From Krasilnikovozyma curviuscula (lineage: Eukaryota > Basidiomycota > Tremellomycetes > Cystofilobasidiales > Mrakiaceae): 64,000 nt of DNA. The position numbers and the translations under genes were made by a program. The DNA is taken from positions 20,155 to 84,154 of the forward strand of contig MVAQ01000082.1 in NCBI GenBank assembly GCA_014825775.1, written 5' to 3'. Below, in pieces: positions 11,481-23,524 of the stretch (the stretch's first letter is position 1; each line of letters opens with the position of its first letter). The notes below the pieces were generated by a model that saw nothing but the letters and a program-made list of their open reading frames with translations, was not told the origin of the DNA and searched no databases.

Positions 11481-14400
11481 TCAGTAGTGATCTGGCAAAG
11501 ACCAGACAGGATCATCCACATCCTCCAAGTCGCTGATGAGACAGAAGGTAAGTTAGGAGTACTTCTGAAAGTGCTTCAGAACTTTGAGGACCTACCCAAT
11601 ATAGCCATCAAACACTCCATTCAAGACCAGTGAGATACCTCCGATCTTGAGATCTTTGGCTTCATTACCTAAAGACCACACTGAAATTACCAGCGTATTC
11701 TCTCCTCTTCTATTCAGGATACCATCGTGTAGTGGGAACTCTAGCTGAGGACCAGCCTTGGAGTGAAGCTTCCCTAGCTGCCAGCCGTTGATGTAGACTT
11801 GAGCGCGGTAAGATGCGTTGTCCTCTTTGAAGAGCAGAGAGATCGGGGTATCTAGACTGGATGGGATATTCAGCCTAAATTTGGTGCGGTAGAAAGCGAC
11901 GCCTGGTTCGGACACTCCTTCTTGTGGACTTCTGATCTCCCACTTTGAGTCATCGAACTTGGGAAGGTGCCAGCCAACGCGCTCCCCGTACAGTCCACCT
12001 TCGTTAATCATTCCTCGCTTCTGATCTGCGAACTGCTCTCCACCTTCATTTCCTTGAACCTTCCACTGGTAGAACTGGCCGGATGGTTCAAGACGATATC
12101 CTCTTATGCCTCGCGGATGCTTTGGAGAATAGACAGGAGTTAGCCCCAGCTGTTAAAGCACTTAAAAAACGATGGATATACCTTGAAGTCACCATTGGCT
12201 CCTTGCCAGTTGGTAGTGAAATCTCCCCACTGTCCGTCGTTCTCATAACCTTGGTGGTCCTGAAGTACAGTAAGCACGTTCCTGCTCCAGGGCTTGAGTG
12301 ATCCTTCAGGGAAGACAAACGTGTTGTTAAGCTCTTTAAAGTCACTACCGAGGGATTGCATGAAACCGAGATAGTTTTCATTGAGCCAAACTAAGGATAA
12401 ATGATAGAGTTCAGCTTGCGTAGGCTCGCCACTGCTCCAAAACAACTGACCAGAAACTCCGCTTGCCCATCCTCCTACTACCGAAAGTGACACACTACTT
12501 GTATCGCCTGAATCATTGAAGTAACCTCGCCATAAGATGTTTCCTTGATGGAACCCGTACTCATCTGCAGTTGGTAGTGAAGCATCAGGGACCAGAGCTT
12601 CAGAACTCAGATGGCCCAGAAACGAACGGAACTCACTAGAGTAGAGAACCATCGGACCAGAGTTGTCCTTGTAAGGCTCAAATGGATTAACAGACTTCGT
12701 TCGGTTTGCAATGGTCCATCGTGACTGCAACGCTGAATTATCAAGAGATGCACTTAGAATTCCAATATACCAACTCAACTCACATCATCGTATCCAGTAT
12801 TAACTTCCGGAAGCGAGTCTCTATACCTCCATTCAGTAAGTAGAGGCAGCACGACCTCCGGAGTGGTGAAGAGAAGGTTTCCTTCTAAAGCTCGGTACTG
12901 ATTGACTTTAACATCCACCAGGCCACCATTCCAAGTGATCTGTGTGACCTCTGTCGAGGCGATGACCGTCAGCAGAGTATCGCCAGCGAGATCTCCGGTG
13001 ATATGAATGGTATTTCCTTCAACGACGGCTGATCGAACGAGGTAGGGACCATGGACAATGGCAGTATCATTGGAGCCTATCGCAAAGTAGTTCTTGAACT
13101 TCGTACCAGATGATGGCAGAACTGGCTGCCAGAATTTTGATGCAGTTTCTTCATCGCACACGATAACCGTGGGTATACCAGCTTGGAGGGAGGGTACTAC
13201 TGTGAGACCGGACGAGAGGATATCGGCATCGTATATGATCGAGCTCTACCAAAGCAAACTAGTCAGAAAGATCGAGAGCTACTGCAATGAGCGACTCTGG
13301 AAACCCACTTCAGACAGACTGAACTTGACCTTAGCGGCATCACCAATTGACACAGGTTGAAGATTCAATCCACTCAAACCGTCCACACTGAGAATAGATC
13401 TTGTGCTGGCAGCTCGCTTGGAATGATACAAGACCAACACGTCCCCTCGTCCAGCGATCGTCGTGGCCAACAAGATATTTGCCCAGGTGAAGATCAAACC
13501 GCTGGTACCCCATCGAAAATCAGTGACGACCACATGGACGTCTCTACCAAAAAGTTTCACGTCGTTCATTTGGAAAGACCCAGACTTAGATGAGACCGCC
13601 GTGAGGTTATAGCTCGAGGTCTCCAAAGATGACGAGTTCGAATGACGAGAAATCCAGAATCCAGTCCCTGTATCAGGATTCTGTAAGTGTACTGTTAGTA
13701 CTGAATCGTTAGGAGAGGATGGCGCCAATGAGGAGTCGTTCTTGGAAGTCCACATTAGGTCTGTCATTGCAAACGCCTGTAATCGAGGACAGATTATCTG
13801 GTTTGGGTGACATTCTCAAAGGGAAAGTAAAGTTACGAGGATAGACTCACATCGATATTTCTGAGGAATAGAGCTTGCTTCTTCAGTTCATCGTACTTCT
13901 TCCCAATCATCCGTTGCTCAGAGATTGCGCTTCCATAGTCATAAGAAGTATAGACGCCTGGGAAAGCCATCTGGCCCCAGCTTGTACCACCATACAGCTT
14001 GATCAAATGAGATCAGCTTAATACTGTTGGGAAAAAAGATTACGAGAAGCTCACCATGTAAAGAGAGATCATCTTCACATTGGCGGTCCACAGTCCCGCT
14101 TTGTAAAACACCCTCTCAAACTTCTCATTCGTCATCTCCTCGCATTTTTTGTACCCAACACCGCCCCATGGATCAAATGCACCCTGCTGAAACTCAGGAC
14201 TGTAGCTAGGACGGCTTGGGTTGATCTTGTGATGTTTCTCGTAGTAGTCATTCGGGAGATCGTGCCAGACCTGCGGACTGGAACAGTCGAAACGCTGAGG
14301 GTAGCCGTCCCAACTGAAGTTTGGATAGCAGTGAGTAGTAAATATGATGGCGCCAAAGGGCAAGAAAACTAACCCATAAATGTCTGCACCTGCGGGGCCA

Positions 14401-15613
14401 GAAGCATAGTTGTTTAATATGTTAACGTCGTTGAACGTCAGAGGCACGACGACGCCATGGGCCCTGAATGCGTTTTTTAGCTCCATCATGTGAGCGAACC
14501 TCTCCTAAGGTTCAAATCGTCGATCTTGATCAGATGTGACTCGGGAAGTAACCACTGTAACATGCTCACTGGTTGGGGAACACCAGTGTCCGTTCTCCCA
14601 GTCTTGAGATCTAGCCTCTCGTAGTACTCGTTCTCATACTGAACGCCAATCACGCATCCTCCTTTTGTAACCTGATTCTGAACAACGATTGCAGAAACTT
14701 CCTTGATGTATCTAGTCCAGGCGTTTCGGTAGTCGGTCGCGTTGGTACGCAGCTCGCCTTCGATGCCAAGAACCCATGGCGCGATACCTCCTGCTGATAC
14801 TTCAGCTTGAATATGGGGTCCAGGTCTTCAACAGAAGAAACGAACAGTGTAAGTGGAAGGACTAAAAGGAATTACCCGCAGACTTGGGAGCGGCTGACCT
14901 AACGACAACCCAGATACCGTTGGCTTGACAGATCTTCAAGAAAGCGTTCAGGTTTCTGTATCCTGTCCAATTCAGAGTACCATTGGTAGGCTGTACCAGG
15001 CCCCAATGGACATAGACGGAAATGCCATTGAATCCAGCGGCGGCTACTTTTTGGACGATATCTTTCCAGCTAGAGATATCAAACCAGAAATAATAGATTA
15101 AGTAACGATATCCGACGACATTGTAGAAGGATAGTAGTACTCACAGACCAGGGCTTGGCTGCCTCCAAGGATGAATCTCTCCGGAAAAATAGAAGATACG
15201 TTGTCCTTTCACGAAGAGCGAGCATTCTGCACAGAAGAGACATTGAGTGATACCAAAACGTTATCAACAGAGGTGATTGTACTCACGATCCCATTCGACA
15301 TCCGTCGTCAGCCCATTGTTCTGCCTTCCAAGATTACTGACCAGCCCCACTTCCGCCGTCGTCTCAGCAGCCTCATTCTTGTGACCCAGCCACAAGTAAG
15401 ACCTGCCCAAAGTGATCGATAGAAGCAGAAGAACAACAGCCTGTAGTACTACTCGTTTCTTTAGTGTAGGTTTCTTGGCGAGCTGTTCGTCAGCCTGTTG
15501 GCGATGTGCAATCCTGAGGTTATTAGGTAATATTAGCGTCCAATTTAGGACTAGTAGTAGCACTGACAGACTAACTTAGAGCTTCCCTTCTCATTCAAAC
15601 CATCTTCGAACAT
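11481..15613 (-). CDS. Beta-galactosidase, glycoside hydrolase family 35, with N-terminal membrane anchor
   Basis: Hydrolyses terminal beta-galactosides. The catalytic TIM barrel shows [30 protein letters not shown], the acid/base glutamate in [10 protein letters not shown] (near 14.63 kb), the nucleophile region [16 protein letters not shown] (near 14.18 kb) and [20 protein letters not shown]. The C-terminal jelly-roll domains follow, with the late motif GWQLGK. The length of about 1,000 residues fits fungal GH35. The start differs from secreted relatives. From ATG 15613 a short charged tail ([13 protein letters not shown], then basic residues KKPTLKKR) precedes one strong hydrophobic helix ([16 protein letters not shown]), so it reads as a type II membrane protein and not one with a cleavable signal peptide. 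The last exon is uncertain. Without the final splice (donor 11591) the frame ends with TAG at 11592; with it, a 13-residue acidic tail ends at 11481. Confidence 0.92.
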
Positions 15614-16496
15614 GGTAGGTCCATTTTTTGGTCTTCCAAGAGCCATCGTATGGCTCCGACGCTAGCGGTAGCTTCAATCTGACGCTGACTCTGATTTTGA
15701 TTAAATAGCAACGAGAGCCGGAGATCTCAGAGCTGAAAGAGACCCCAGTCTTTTTTTGACCCTGATTTATCTGGAATGAATCTTGGGGTTTGCTAGTTGG
15801 TTGGATCCCCGGTGAGACGCAGGGCGCGTGAAGGCGAAACGAACGCTCAAGAGAAATTCATCTCAAGTCTTGTTTAGGTTCGGCTTGTCACAAAAAACTA
15901 GACCCGATCTCTATTGAGACGAAGAACTTTCATAAGAGACCACTGATACGTTTCGTCTTCATTCGATATGTTAATCTCTAGCCCACCACTCGTCCCTCCC
16001 CAAATATGGATTTACCCCTAAATATCAAGATCTTTCTGGCGCTCTCTTCCACCATAAGTGGATGGACGTGAGAAGAGGCAATGTCAAAGGAGAATTCAAG
16101 GAGGCGAGCGCCGGGAGTCAGGAATTGGGATGCCTCCCTTTTTCCAGGTATATGATTAATTAAGTAGTCAACTAGAATAGATTCCAGTGACAACGTGTGC
16201 GGGTTTTTACGAGTTCACGTATTAGAAGTGCCCGCCCCTGCTTTGTTTACATTTCGCCAGCCCACTACTCTAGCCGCTTTTGTTCAAGTTGCCCCTCCTA
16301 TTTGCTCTCTTCTGTATTCAAGCGCAACGACTTCATCGAAAAAACCTAAAAAAACATCTCGTCTTGTTTTCTGGATTTTTGTGTGGCTCACGAGCTTGTT
16401 GACCGATATCTCTATCGCGGCGACCTCTCACTCTCAACGGCGACCTCAATTCTCTCTCTCAACAGCTCCTCCTCCTCTCAAGGACGCTGGGCCTGT
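15614..16496. promoter_or_regulatory. Divergent promoter region between beta-galactosidase and STN1-like gene
   Basis: About 880 bases between two outward-facing genes. It has no recognisable coding segment. AT-rich and T-rich runs near 15750 and 16340-16380 are compatible with promoter DNA. A first exon of the STN1-like gene could hide in its right-hand 300 bases. Confidence 0.45.
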
Positions 16497-18529
16497 ATGG
16501 CTTCAGCAGCTCTGTCAGCATGGCTCCTCAAGGAAGAAGCTGTTGCCATGGTATTTATCGACGACATCAATGGCATCCAACAGGCCCCTGAAGGCAGTGG
16601 GGTGTACTACATTAATGGCAGAGTACCCTGCGAGGTCGTCGAGCTCGTTGGACTGATAGTAGGAATTGATGTTAGCGAGAAGAGGACGCTGTACTACCGT
16701 GAGTTTCAATGGGGGTCGTAGGAATCGGACGACGAGCTGACTTAATTGAACATCCAGTGGATGACGGCTCGAGCATCCTCGCTGAGCTGAACATCAGCCA
16801 CAAGTACAAACTAGTAGACGCACCAGCTGCCCAGAAGATCACGACCTTCCACAGGAAACAACAGGCGACGAAAGTCTGGATAGTCTCCCAGAAACTGGCG
16901 AGGGTGGGTCAAACGGTGAAGGTCAGAGTCAGGCTGAAGAGTCCTTGGGGCAACAGTGGGCAACTTGAACTAGTAGTCGTCAATGAGAAGATGGGTGCGT
17001 GCCCAATTGCTGACTGTGGAGCCTCTTTGGGAGAAGCGACTGATGAAGTGGATTTCATCCCAGATATCGTGTCTGTAACCGACCAGCTGAACCACGCTTC
17101 TCAAGTTCTGGAGCTACATAGAACAGTTTACTCATCAATAGAACCATTCACCGTACCATCCCCGTTAGTACCCTTACCGACATTCGACCCTCCATCGACT
17201 CCCAGAGCATCGACATCGTCCCTCGGAACTCAGCCAACGATATTCCGACAACAAATCTCATCCAGCTCGAAATTTTCAGCAGCCATTCCGTCTTCTGATT
17301 ATGAACAGGTGGAAGACTCCTTCAGCAGGACTGTGAAGGCAAGCTCGAAGGTCAAGCAGTTTGATCTGTCAATGGTTTCCTCCATAGGCAATTCGATCGT
17401 TTCTTCAACCTTGATGGAAGCTCGTGACAAGAAGGTGAGAAACTAAAAATACCTCAGTATTTGAGTCTTTACCTAATTCGCTGGCCCTCCTTAGCTCCGC
17501 AACCCCTCGACGGTCCCATCCACCAAATGCACTCCAGCACTCTTCCGACTATACCTCTTAGACTTCCTCGAGCGAGAAAGTCGACGCTGGGTAACTGAAT
17601 TGGAATTAAGATCTATCATTCCAGAACTTCGAAATTGGGACGGTTCTGGATCTAGCAACTTCTTCGGAGATACTACCGCCTTCGACCACGACAGTATTAG
17701 CGGTACCACCAACTTCGACTACGACAACTTTAAGACACCGAACTCCTCACAACTGTCAGCACTTTCCCATCACACCTCTCCTGAAAAACAGTCTCCAGAA
17801 GACATGAAGCCACCCTTCTCGATACCGCAGTTGGTCGCTATTCCCACCTTGTTACTTCTGGCTCGCAAAGTCGAGAAAGTCCAACGTCCAACATCTGCAG
17901 CAGTTCCGACCTCAAAACAAAAACGGGAAGCGGTTGAAAAGTTATTCAGAGTAGCGGTACGAGGGTTGTATGACTGTGGTGCCATTGTCATTGTTGAGCG
18001 ACCGGCCGTGGCAGGTAAGAAGAGGAAGCGGAGCGGTCGAAGCCAGCTATCGAAGGGCAGACGGGCCGACTCGACGCTGCTAGAGTCTTCAAGTTCAGCT
18101 GAAAACCTTATCTCCTCATCCTCTCCTGGTGGTCGTTCAGCTTCGATGCCGTCGGTAACCAAATCCCGCAACCACAAAAAGTATTGCTCCGAGGACGAGG
18201 ACGGTCTGTCGTCGACGGATGACATCCTGCCGCTGTTCGAAGAATCATACCTGCCGTTGACACCAACGATTCTCGGTCCGTTTCTGCTGATGCTCCTCCA
18301 GCCTTCGTCGATTCCAACGTTCTCCCGCTCGTCGTCTGCCAATAGGCTAGTGCGCGCGCTGGACACAGAAACAGTGCTGGCGCGCCTCAAGGCGGCGGAT
18401 GAGAGGTGGAGAAGAGTCAGTCGGCTCACGGTTGACTCGGTGCTCGAAGCGATGAGGATTGAAGGACTTGTGTCTAAAGATGATGTCGGCTGGAGGAAGG
18501 TCGTCACCAAGTTGAGTCGGCCTTTCTAA
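16497..18529 (+). CDS. STN1: STN1-like telomere-capping protein (CST complex, OB fold)
   Basis: STN1 is the OB-fold subunit of the CST complex (with TEN1 and a CTC1/Cdc13-type partner) that protects telomere ends and recruits polymerase alpha-primase. The N-terminal 80 residues follow the STN1 pattern closely: an AMVFIDDI helix, GSGVYYINGRVPCEVVELVG, then GLIVGIDVSEKRTLYYLDDG and a DDGSS turn. The same order (short helix, 'ING.P...V...G.IVG', 'Y.VDDGTG') is seen in animal and fission yeast STN1. Introns lie at 16699-16757 and 17435-17494. The remaining 500 residues are Ser/Pro-rich with a helical block (KCTPALFRLYLLDFLERES) that could be the start of the winged-helix part, and a C-terminal helical end near residues 560-620. 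I chose the first in-frame ATG (16497); an upstream exon is possible. The call rests on one domain. Confidence 0.72.
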
Positions 18530-19152
18530 GGAAACACAATCGACCAAATACGCACATTCCATCACTGGCATCTTCAGCATTCACATCATATTATCAGCTG
18601 CGACCTTCTACTCTCCAACTGAGCCCTTTGATCCTCGCAATGTCATTCGAGACGCGCCTGGCAACTGGACACCCACCCCACCATCATTTTCATTCTCATC
18701 GGCCGTCTGATGTCATATCACTCTTTGCTTGCATTACCCCTCGCTGTTGTCTTTTAAATGTTGTTAATCCTGGTTGAAACATTGCATTTTCCGTTCAGGC
18801 TCGTCCATCTGCAAGCCACAAATGAGCGCGATCGAGATGTATTTTGGGCGCCGCAAAAGAAGAAAAAAAAGTCCTTTCTTTCTGCTTGTAAGGTGCTTGT
18901 AATTACCAATCTCTCTTTCTTGTATCATCGTCCAAGGAAACTCTTTCTATTTTAGCTCCAAATACTGGAAATATCCAAGCGCCACTTTGTATCCCTCGGG
19001 CTCTTAGAAAAATCCCTTTGTTTCGATAGCGATACGGTTCGCGCAACTTGGATTTTGGGTCGAACAAGGCTTAGGTTTCAAGCAACGAAGCTGGCAGTGG
19101 GAATTCCCTTGCCTGCTGTTGTTGCTGCCTCCAAATCATATTCGTATAGGAA
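18530..19152. other. Spacer between STN1-like gene and glycosyltransferase
   Basis: About 620 bases holding the 3' end of the upstream gene and the promoter of the next one, both on the + strand. An A-rich run (AAAAGAAGAAAAAAAAG near 18855) stands out. I see no gene here. Confidence 0.5.
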
Positions 19153-21333
19153 ATGGGACCCAGGACTCAGAAAAACGTCGCTTTCCTCGTCGCTGCCTTT
19201 GTCGGCCTCGTCTTTCTCTGGAATCAACATCGCTCCATCCCCAAGATCCTCGCAGATGGAACAGTCATCACGACCAACAACGAGGAGATCAATTCTGGGG
19301 TAGCACAGCCATCAAGTAAGGTCTTCAAGCGGCTCGAGGCTAGTCGCTCCCTCTTTGCTGATGGCCAGCAGATTCACGCAGTCTTTGGAATTGAAGAAAC
19401 GGATCATCTACAGAAATCGTATGGGTTCAACATGTTCCAGAGATTGGTGAGCACCATCTGCTTGTTCTTGATATCGTGCTGGCTGGCTGATCCATTGTTC
19501 TTACCCAAGTACATGAAAAATGGTTAGTGCCTCTTCGCTTGTCTCACTAAAGAGAGAGGCTTAGCACTGTTGATGATGATCAAGAGGTTAATTCTATGAA
19601 TCATTTTCAGAATTATTGCTTACGTTGGGTCCCTTGTGTTTCTTCTCATTTTAGGCGTCTTGTTCATTGTCACTTCAGACCCAAAGTCGTATCCAGAGCT
19701 CAAGACCATGTTCTCAACTGGTATTAGTACAGACCAGGGCTCATCAGAGGAGAGATTTCCAACAGATGTGGATATCCAGGTGAGCAATGATATCACTTTT
19801 GGGGCAGAAGTCTAGGTTGGCTCCAAAACGTTCTTAGTGACTTTGAATTCTTTTGATAGATCATCTCCCCTGCAGATGCTTTGGATATGTTGGGAAATGA
19901 GGCTGTAGTCATCGAGGATCTAACTGTGTGTCCTGCGCTTAATGCATCGCTCTCGATCGTTGTCTAACAGTCACTGACGATACGGGCACGTTTCAACCAT
20001 AATCAGATCTGGATCAACGACGCCGGTACCCAGTTCCTGAACCACTACTACCACTTTTGCTGTGAAGTATTCATGGGTATTTGGAAGCTTTACTCGTTCT
20101 TGGACCCCAACATCACTCCTTCAGGTCGAACGAAACTTGCGCCGCCGAAACGTATGATGTTGCCCAGAGCGTACGAGGAGGAATGGAGAGACTTCCCTGG
20201 TCTGAACTCGTTCATCATGAAGAGCGTATTTCCGAATATGGTCATGGAGTATAGGTTCGACTGGGAAGATATGGTGAGTGTTGGCTCGTTGCTTCGTATG
20301 GACTCCTCCTACCCCGAGGACTGACGAGCTTGCTCGTTTCCTCGTCGTAGGGTCTCACCGGGCAAACCTACGTCTTTGAGAATATCATTGTAGAAGACCG
20401 ATCCGCAGCACACTTGGCACCTTATTGTTCTGGCAGACAAGACGGAGGAGTTGAGTTCTTCAAGGCGGGTGCGGATGTGATGAACAGGACAAACTCGAGT
20501 CCTAACTGGTGGATGCCGATACGGAACACTGCTCTTAGGAGTATTGGCGCTATTCAAAAGCTCCCTCCCGCTCCGTGAGTGCCAGAGTTATGTTACGGGT
20601 TGGCTCTCTGGTAGCTGACTTGGAACCATTCTGTGCAAATAGAGTGATAACGTACCTATCGAGACAAGATCCTAACAAGATGCACGCTCGCCAACTCCAA
20701 GAAAGTGATCATGAAGAGCTGATGGCAGCTCTCATTAAAATGGCAGATGACAACCATTGGTCGTTGGAGGTTCCCGACTTCCCTGCGATGCCTCCAGCAG
20801 ACCAGATCGAGCTGGCGTCGAGGACGACGATATTAATGGGACTGTAAGCTTCACTCTCTGTTGGTTTCTTAGCGGCCCCTCTGATTTTCTTTCGGATTTT
20901 CAAACAGACATGGAAATGGACTCAGCCATCAGATGTGGATGGCACCGACGAACTTCTCGACAGTGATTGAATTGTTCCAAAAGGACGGCTTCAACTACGA
21001 TTGTGAGTCAAACCTGAAACTGGTATCTCATTTACCCTCATATCTGACCTGTCCCTTTCTTTTTTACACTTCCGTCCAGACTCGCTGCCTGCGATTTCGC
21101 TAGGACACAAACACTATGGATTCCAGTACGATAAATGGATCGACACTGAGGTCGAACTGCCGCATATCAACTACGTGAGTCTCTGCGCGAGTCTCTGTTA
21201 TACCAAAAGTCATTAAACCAAGATCACTATGTTGGTGAAGCCGGACGACTTCCACTCGTCGATGCAGCGCCTGAACGTTTCGAAGCTGATTGAATTGATT
21301 GAAAAGAGGTTAGAAGGCTGGCCGACAACATAG
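19153..21333 (+). CDS. Glycosyltransferase of the GT61/DUF563 type, type II membrane protein
   Basis: Predicted Golgi enzyme adding a sugar to a glycan, with an unknown acceptor. ATG 19153 opens MGPRTQKN followed by a single membrane helix (VAFLVAAFVGLVFLW), so the catalytic part faces the lumen. Hallmarks in order are FIVTSDP, WINDAGTQFLNHYYHFCCEV (the His-containing DUF563 block), GLTGQTYVFEN, VITYLSRQDPNKMHARQL and the strongly conserved LHGNGLSHQMWM near the C-terminus, with an acidic end. I joined eleven exons: 19153-19446, 19510-19522, 19655-19779, 19860-19925, 20007-20273, 20351-20574, 20643-20843, 20908-21002, 21080-21174 and 21223-21333, with the frame kept at every junction I checked. 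Relatives include capsule/cell-wall xylosyl- or GlcNAc-transferases and EOGT; I cannot choose between them. Confidence 0.85.
19510..19522 (+). other. 13-base internal microexon of the GT61 gene
   Basis: Exon 1 ends in phase 0 at 19446 and the next obvious exon (from 19655) needs one leftover base. The 13 bases TACATGAAAAATG, preceded by a CCCAAG acceptor and followed by the donor GTTAGT, restore the frame exactly and give QRL-YMKNG-VLFIVTSDP. Without it the frame is lost. Confidence 0.7.
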
Positions 21334-21511
21334 AGCTATCTAAAAGTATCAAAATTATTTTGCAACTTGTCTGATTTGAGTTGACAAGGTGTGTTTGTCT
21401 GTACTTGTTTCAATGGGTAACAAAGAAAAAGAAATGAAGGTCGTCTTGCAAGGTGGCTCCTGTCACAAGTCGTCGCAATCGTTGTACAAGCAAAGTGAGG
21501 TTGGCACATAT

Positions 21512-22691
21512 TTAGTCATCTGCTATCGGTGTTTCCTCTTCTAACATTCTGATGAGCTTCACCCTGATTTCTGTCGTCTCGTCTCCGCGAAGAACATCAC
21601 TGGCGAATTCTGCCGTTACTTGCATTTGGACCTGCGTAGAATATGTCAGCACACCAGCAACAAAATCACAGCAGGTTCAGTCTTGTCTGGGAGATCACTC
21701 ACCATCTCTAAAGCCCCTCTCAAGACACCACAAAGCACGTTGCTGAACCAAAGCCCTCCTTCCCTCGCGTCCTCTGGCAGCTCGACCATCTCACTCAACG
21801 GATTCTCATCAAACTTCAAGTAAAACTCTTTACTGGCGTCTGCTGCCGCTGCTGATGACTGCAGCACGGTCGGGGTGATGTTGAGGAAAGACTTAAAGCC
21901 GATTTGGGACACGACTTGGGCCGTTTCGGTGAAGGAGGTGCATTTCTGGGGAGGTAAAGAGGAGGGAAGTCGGGCTAAGAGGTCTTCTATCAGTCGTGTT
22001 CCTATGTTGTATCCCCTAAAACACAAAGCAAATGCCCAGCAAAGGTTCAGTTCTTGCAGGTAGGTGGGAAGAGCAAAGGACAACGGTCACATCTTCTCCA
22101 GCTGCTTGTTCACCTCCTGGTAGTCCTCATAGTCCTTGATGAGCTGAACCACCAGGGCGCCGTACGTCATCGTAAATATTTCAGCATTCTAAGAAAGGGA
22201 ATGGGAGGGCAGTCAGCTAGATAGATATCTGAAGGACATTCGTAGAGGAGCGCAGCCAGCGGGTGAATTCTTTGGGCTTTACTCCGTCGACAGGTTTCTG
22301 CTTCCATACCCAGAACACCTCAGACATCTCGAGGTTCAATTACATCTGCCCTGCTATTCACCACAGCCAAATCCTTCTCGCGAAATGGGTTCAGGCCGCG
22401 TGTTTGCTCCCCTATGACCAAAGGACAATTCCTTCCCTGATGTGAAGAATGGCCACTTCCTTCACTTTGGTAACCAACTCTGCTATCCCATTCCAAATTG
22501 CAGAAAGCAAGAGATATGTCTAAAAAGGAAAAACCGGGGCTACAGCCACGCAACGAGACTAACCAGCTTCTCCCTCTGTTTCCATATGTCATCCTACGAG
22601 AACCAAACAGAACCAGGTCAGAAAAGGTCCAAGTGAGACCTATCAGGCCAATACTCACACCAATCTGTTTGTATTGCTTTACTGAGGCCAT
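21512..22691 (-). CDS. BET3: TRAPP complex core subunit BET3 (TRAPPC3)
   Basis: BET3 is the central TRAPP subunit, part of the guanine nucleotide exchange machinery for the Rab Ypt1 and of vesicle tethering at the Golgi. Five exons join as 22659-22691, 22564-22593, 22091-22188, 21703-22014 and a last exon ending at 21512. The protein of about 190 residues has [51 protein letters not shown], a Cys at about residue 79 aligned with the palmitoylated Cys of BET3 (in [12 protein letters not shown]), [12 protein letters not shown] and [19 protein letters not shown], all family signatures. Two very short exons (33 and 30 bases) at the start and one oversized intron are unusual. The gene is convergent with the glycosyltransferase, about 180 bases away. 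Confidence 0.93.
22189..22563 (-). other. Oversized BET3 intron with a possible alternative first exon
   Basis: 375 bases against 50-100 for its neighbours. Inside it, an ATG at 22327 opens 15 codons ([15 protein letters not shown]) that end at a usable donor (GTAAAG) in the same phase as the following exon, so a transcript starting here would also join in frame to [10 protein letters not shown]. Whether this is used cannot be told from sequence. Confidence 0.4.
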
Positions 22692-23524
22692 CTGGGGCGA
22701 AAGTCGTGGTTGCGGGTCTGAAGTGCTGAGACGCTGCAAAGCTCACGATGGGAGAGAAAATCAGAATTCGTTCACAATCGAGAGCTTTTGGTAGAATGAA
22801 CTACTCTCATCTCATGGAGTTGGATCCCAAGTAAATAGAGGGGAGTGTGTAAGGGTCTCTACAATATCGAAATCACAAGTCTCGTTGTCGCAACCTTCTC
22901 GACCCCACACATCACCTCAGCACGTAAGCAGGACGTAGCGGAATATCGAAGATTTCAGCTAGAATCATCTCCCTTCAATAAATTACTCTATGGCCAAGTA
23001 TATGAGAGAGTTGTCCAACTGCCGCTACACGCCCGAAGAAGAACTTTGCAGTTCATGTGTCTGAAGAGCGACAGAGGAGCTATTGGATCAACTCGTGAGA
23101 TAAGATAGTGGGAGAGAAGCCAATACCCTTCCTCTTTGCTGTCAAACTGACTTCGTGTTCCTGAGTTCCCTAGAAAGATTGTGATTTGCCTCAAGGAGAA
23201 TAGCCTTGTGATTATGGTGCATACTGATCGAGCGTGGATTGAAGAAGAAGCTGCTTCTACAAGAGGTAAAACGGAAGACACTAAAGCAGCAAAGGAGCTC
23301 GAGAAACTGAAGCTGGAATGGCGTTTGATATTCAGAACTCACCTCCCCTTCATTTACATAGCTGTTTTGAAAATGGAGACGTCAGCGGTATATTATATAC
23401 ACACGCTCTTCTACTTTCTTTCAGCAGCAACAAGAGATCGGCATTTTCCATGAAGTCGTTTCAACCATCCATTAATTTCATTCTTAGCGGTAAGATCTTA
23501 ACACTGAACACCAGTTCCATCAAA
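22692..23524. other. Region upstream of BET3 and downstream of the dehydrogenase
   Basis: About 830 bases between the start of BET3 and the stop of the polyol dehydrogenase, both on the - strand. Short overlapping ORFs occur on both strands, but none has recognisable motifs or a clear codon preference. Confidence 0.45.

Noticed and set aside
17770..18510. 246-residue ORF antisense to the STN1-like gene
   Set aside because: It is the mirror of a Ser-rich GC-ending coding exon; the sense frame continues a spliced conserved gene.
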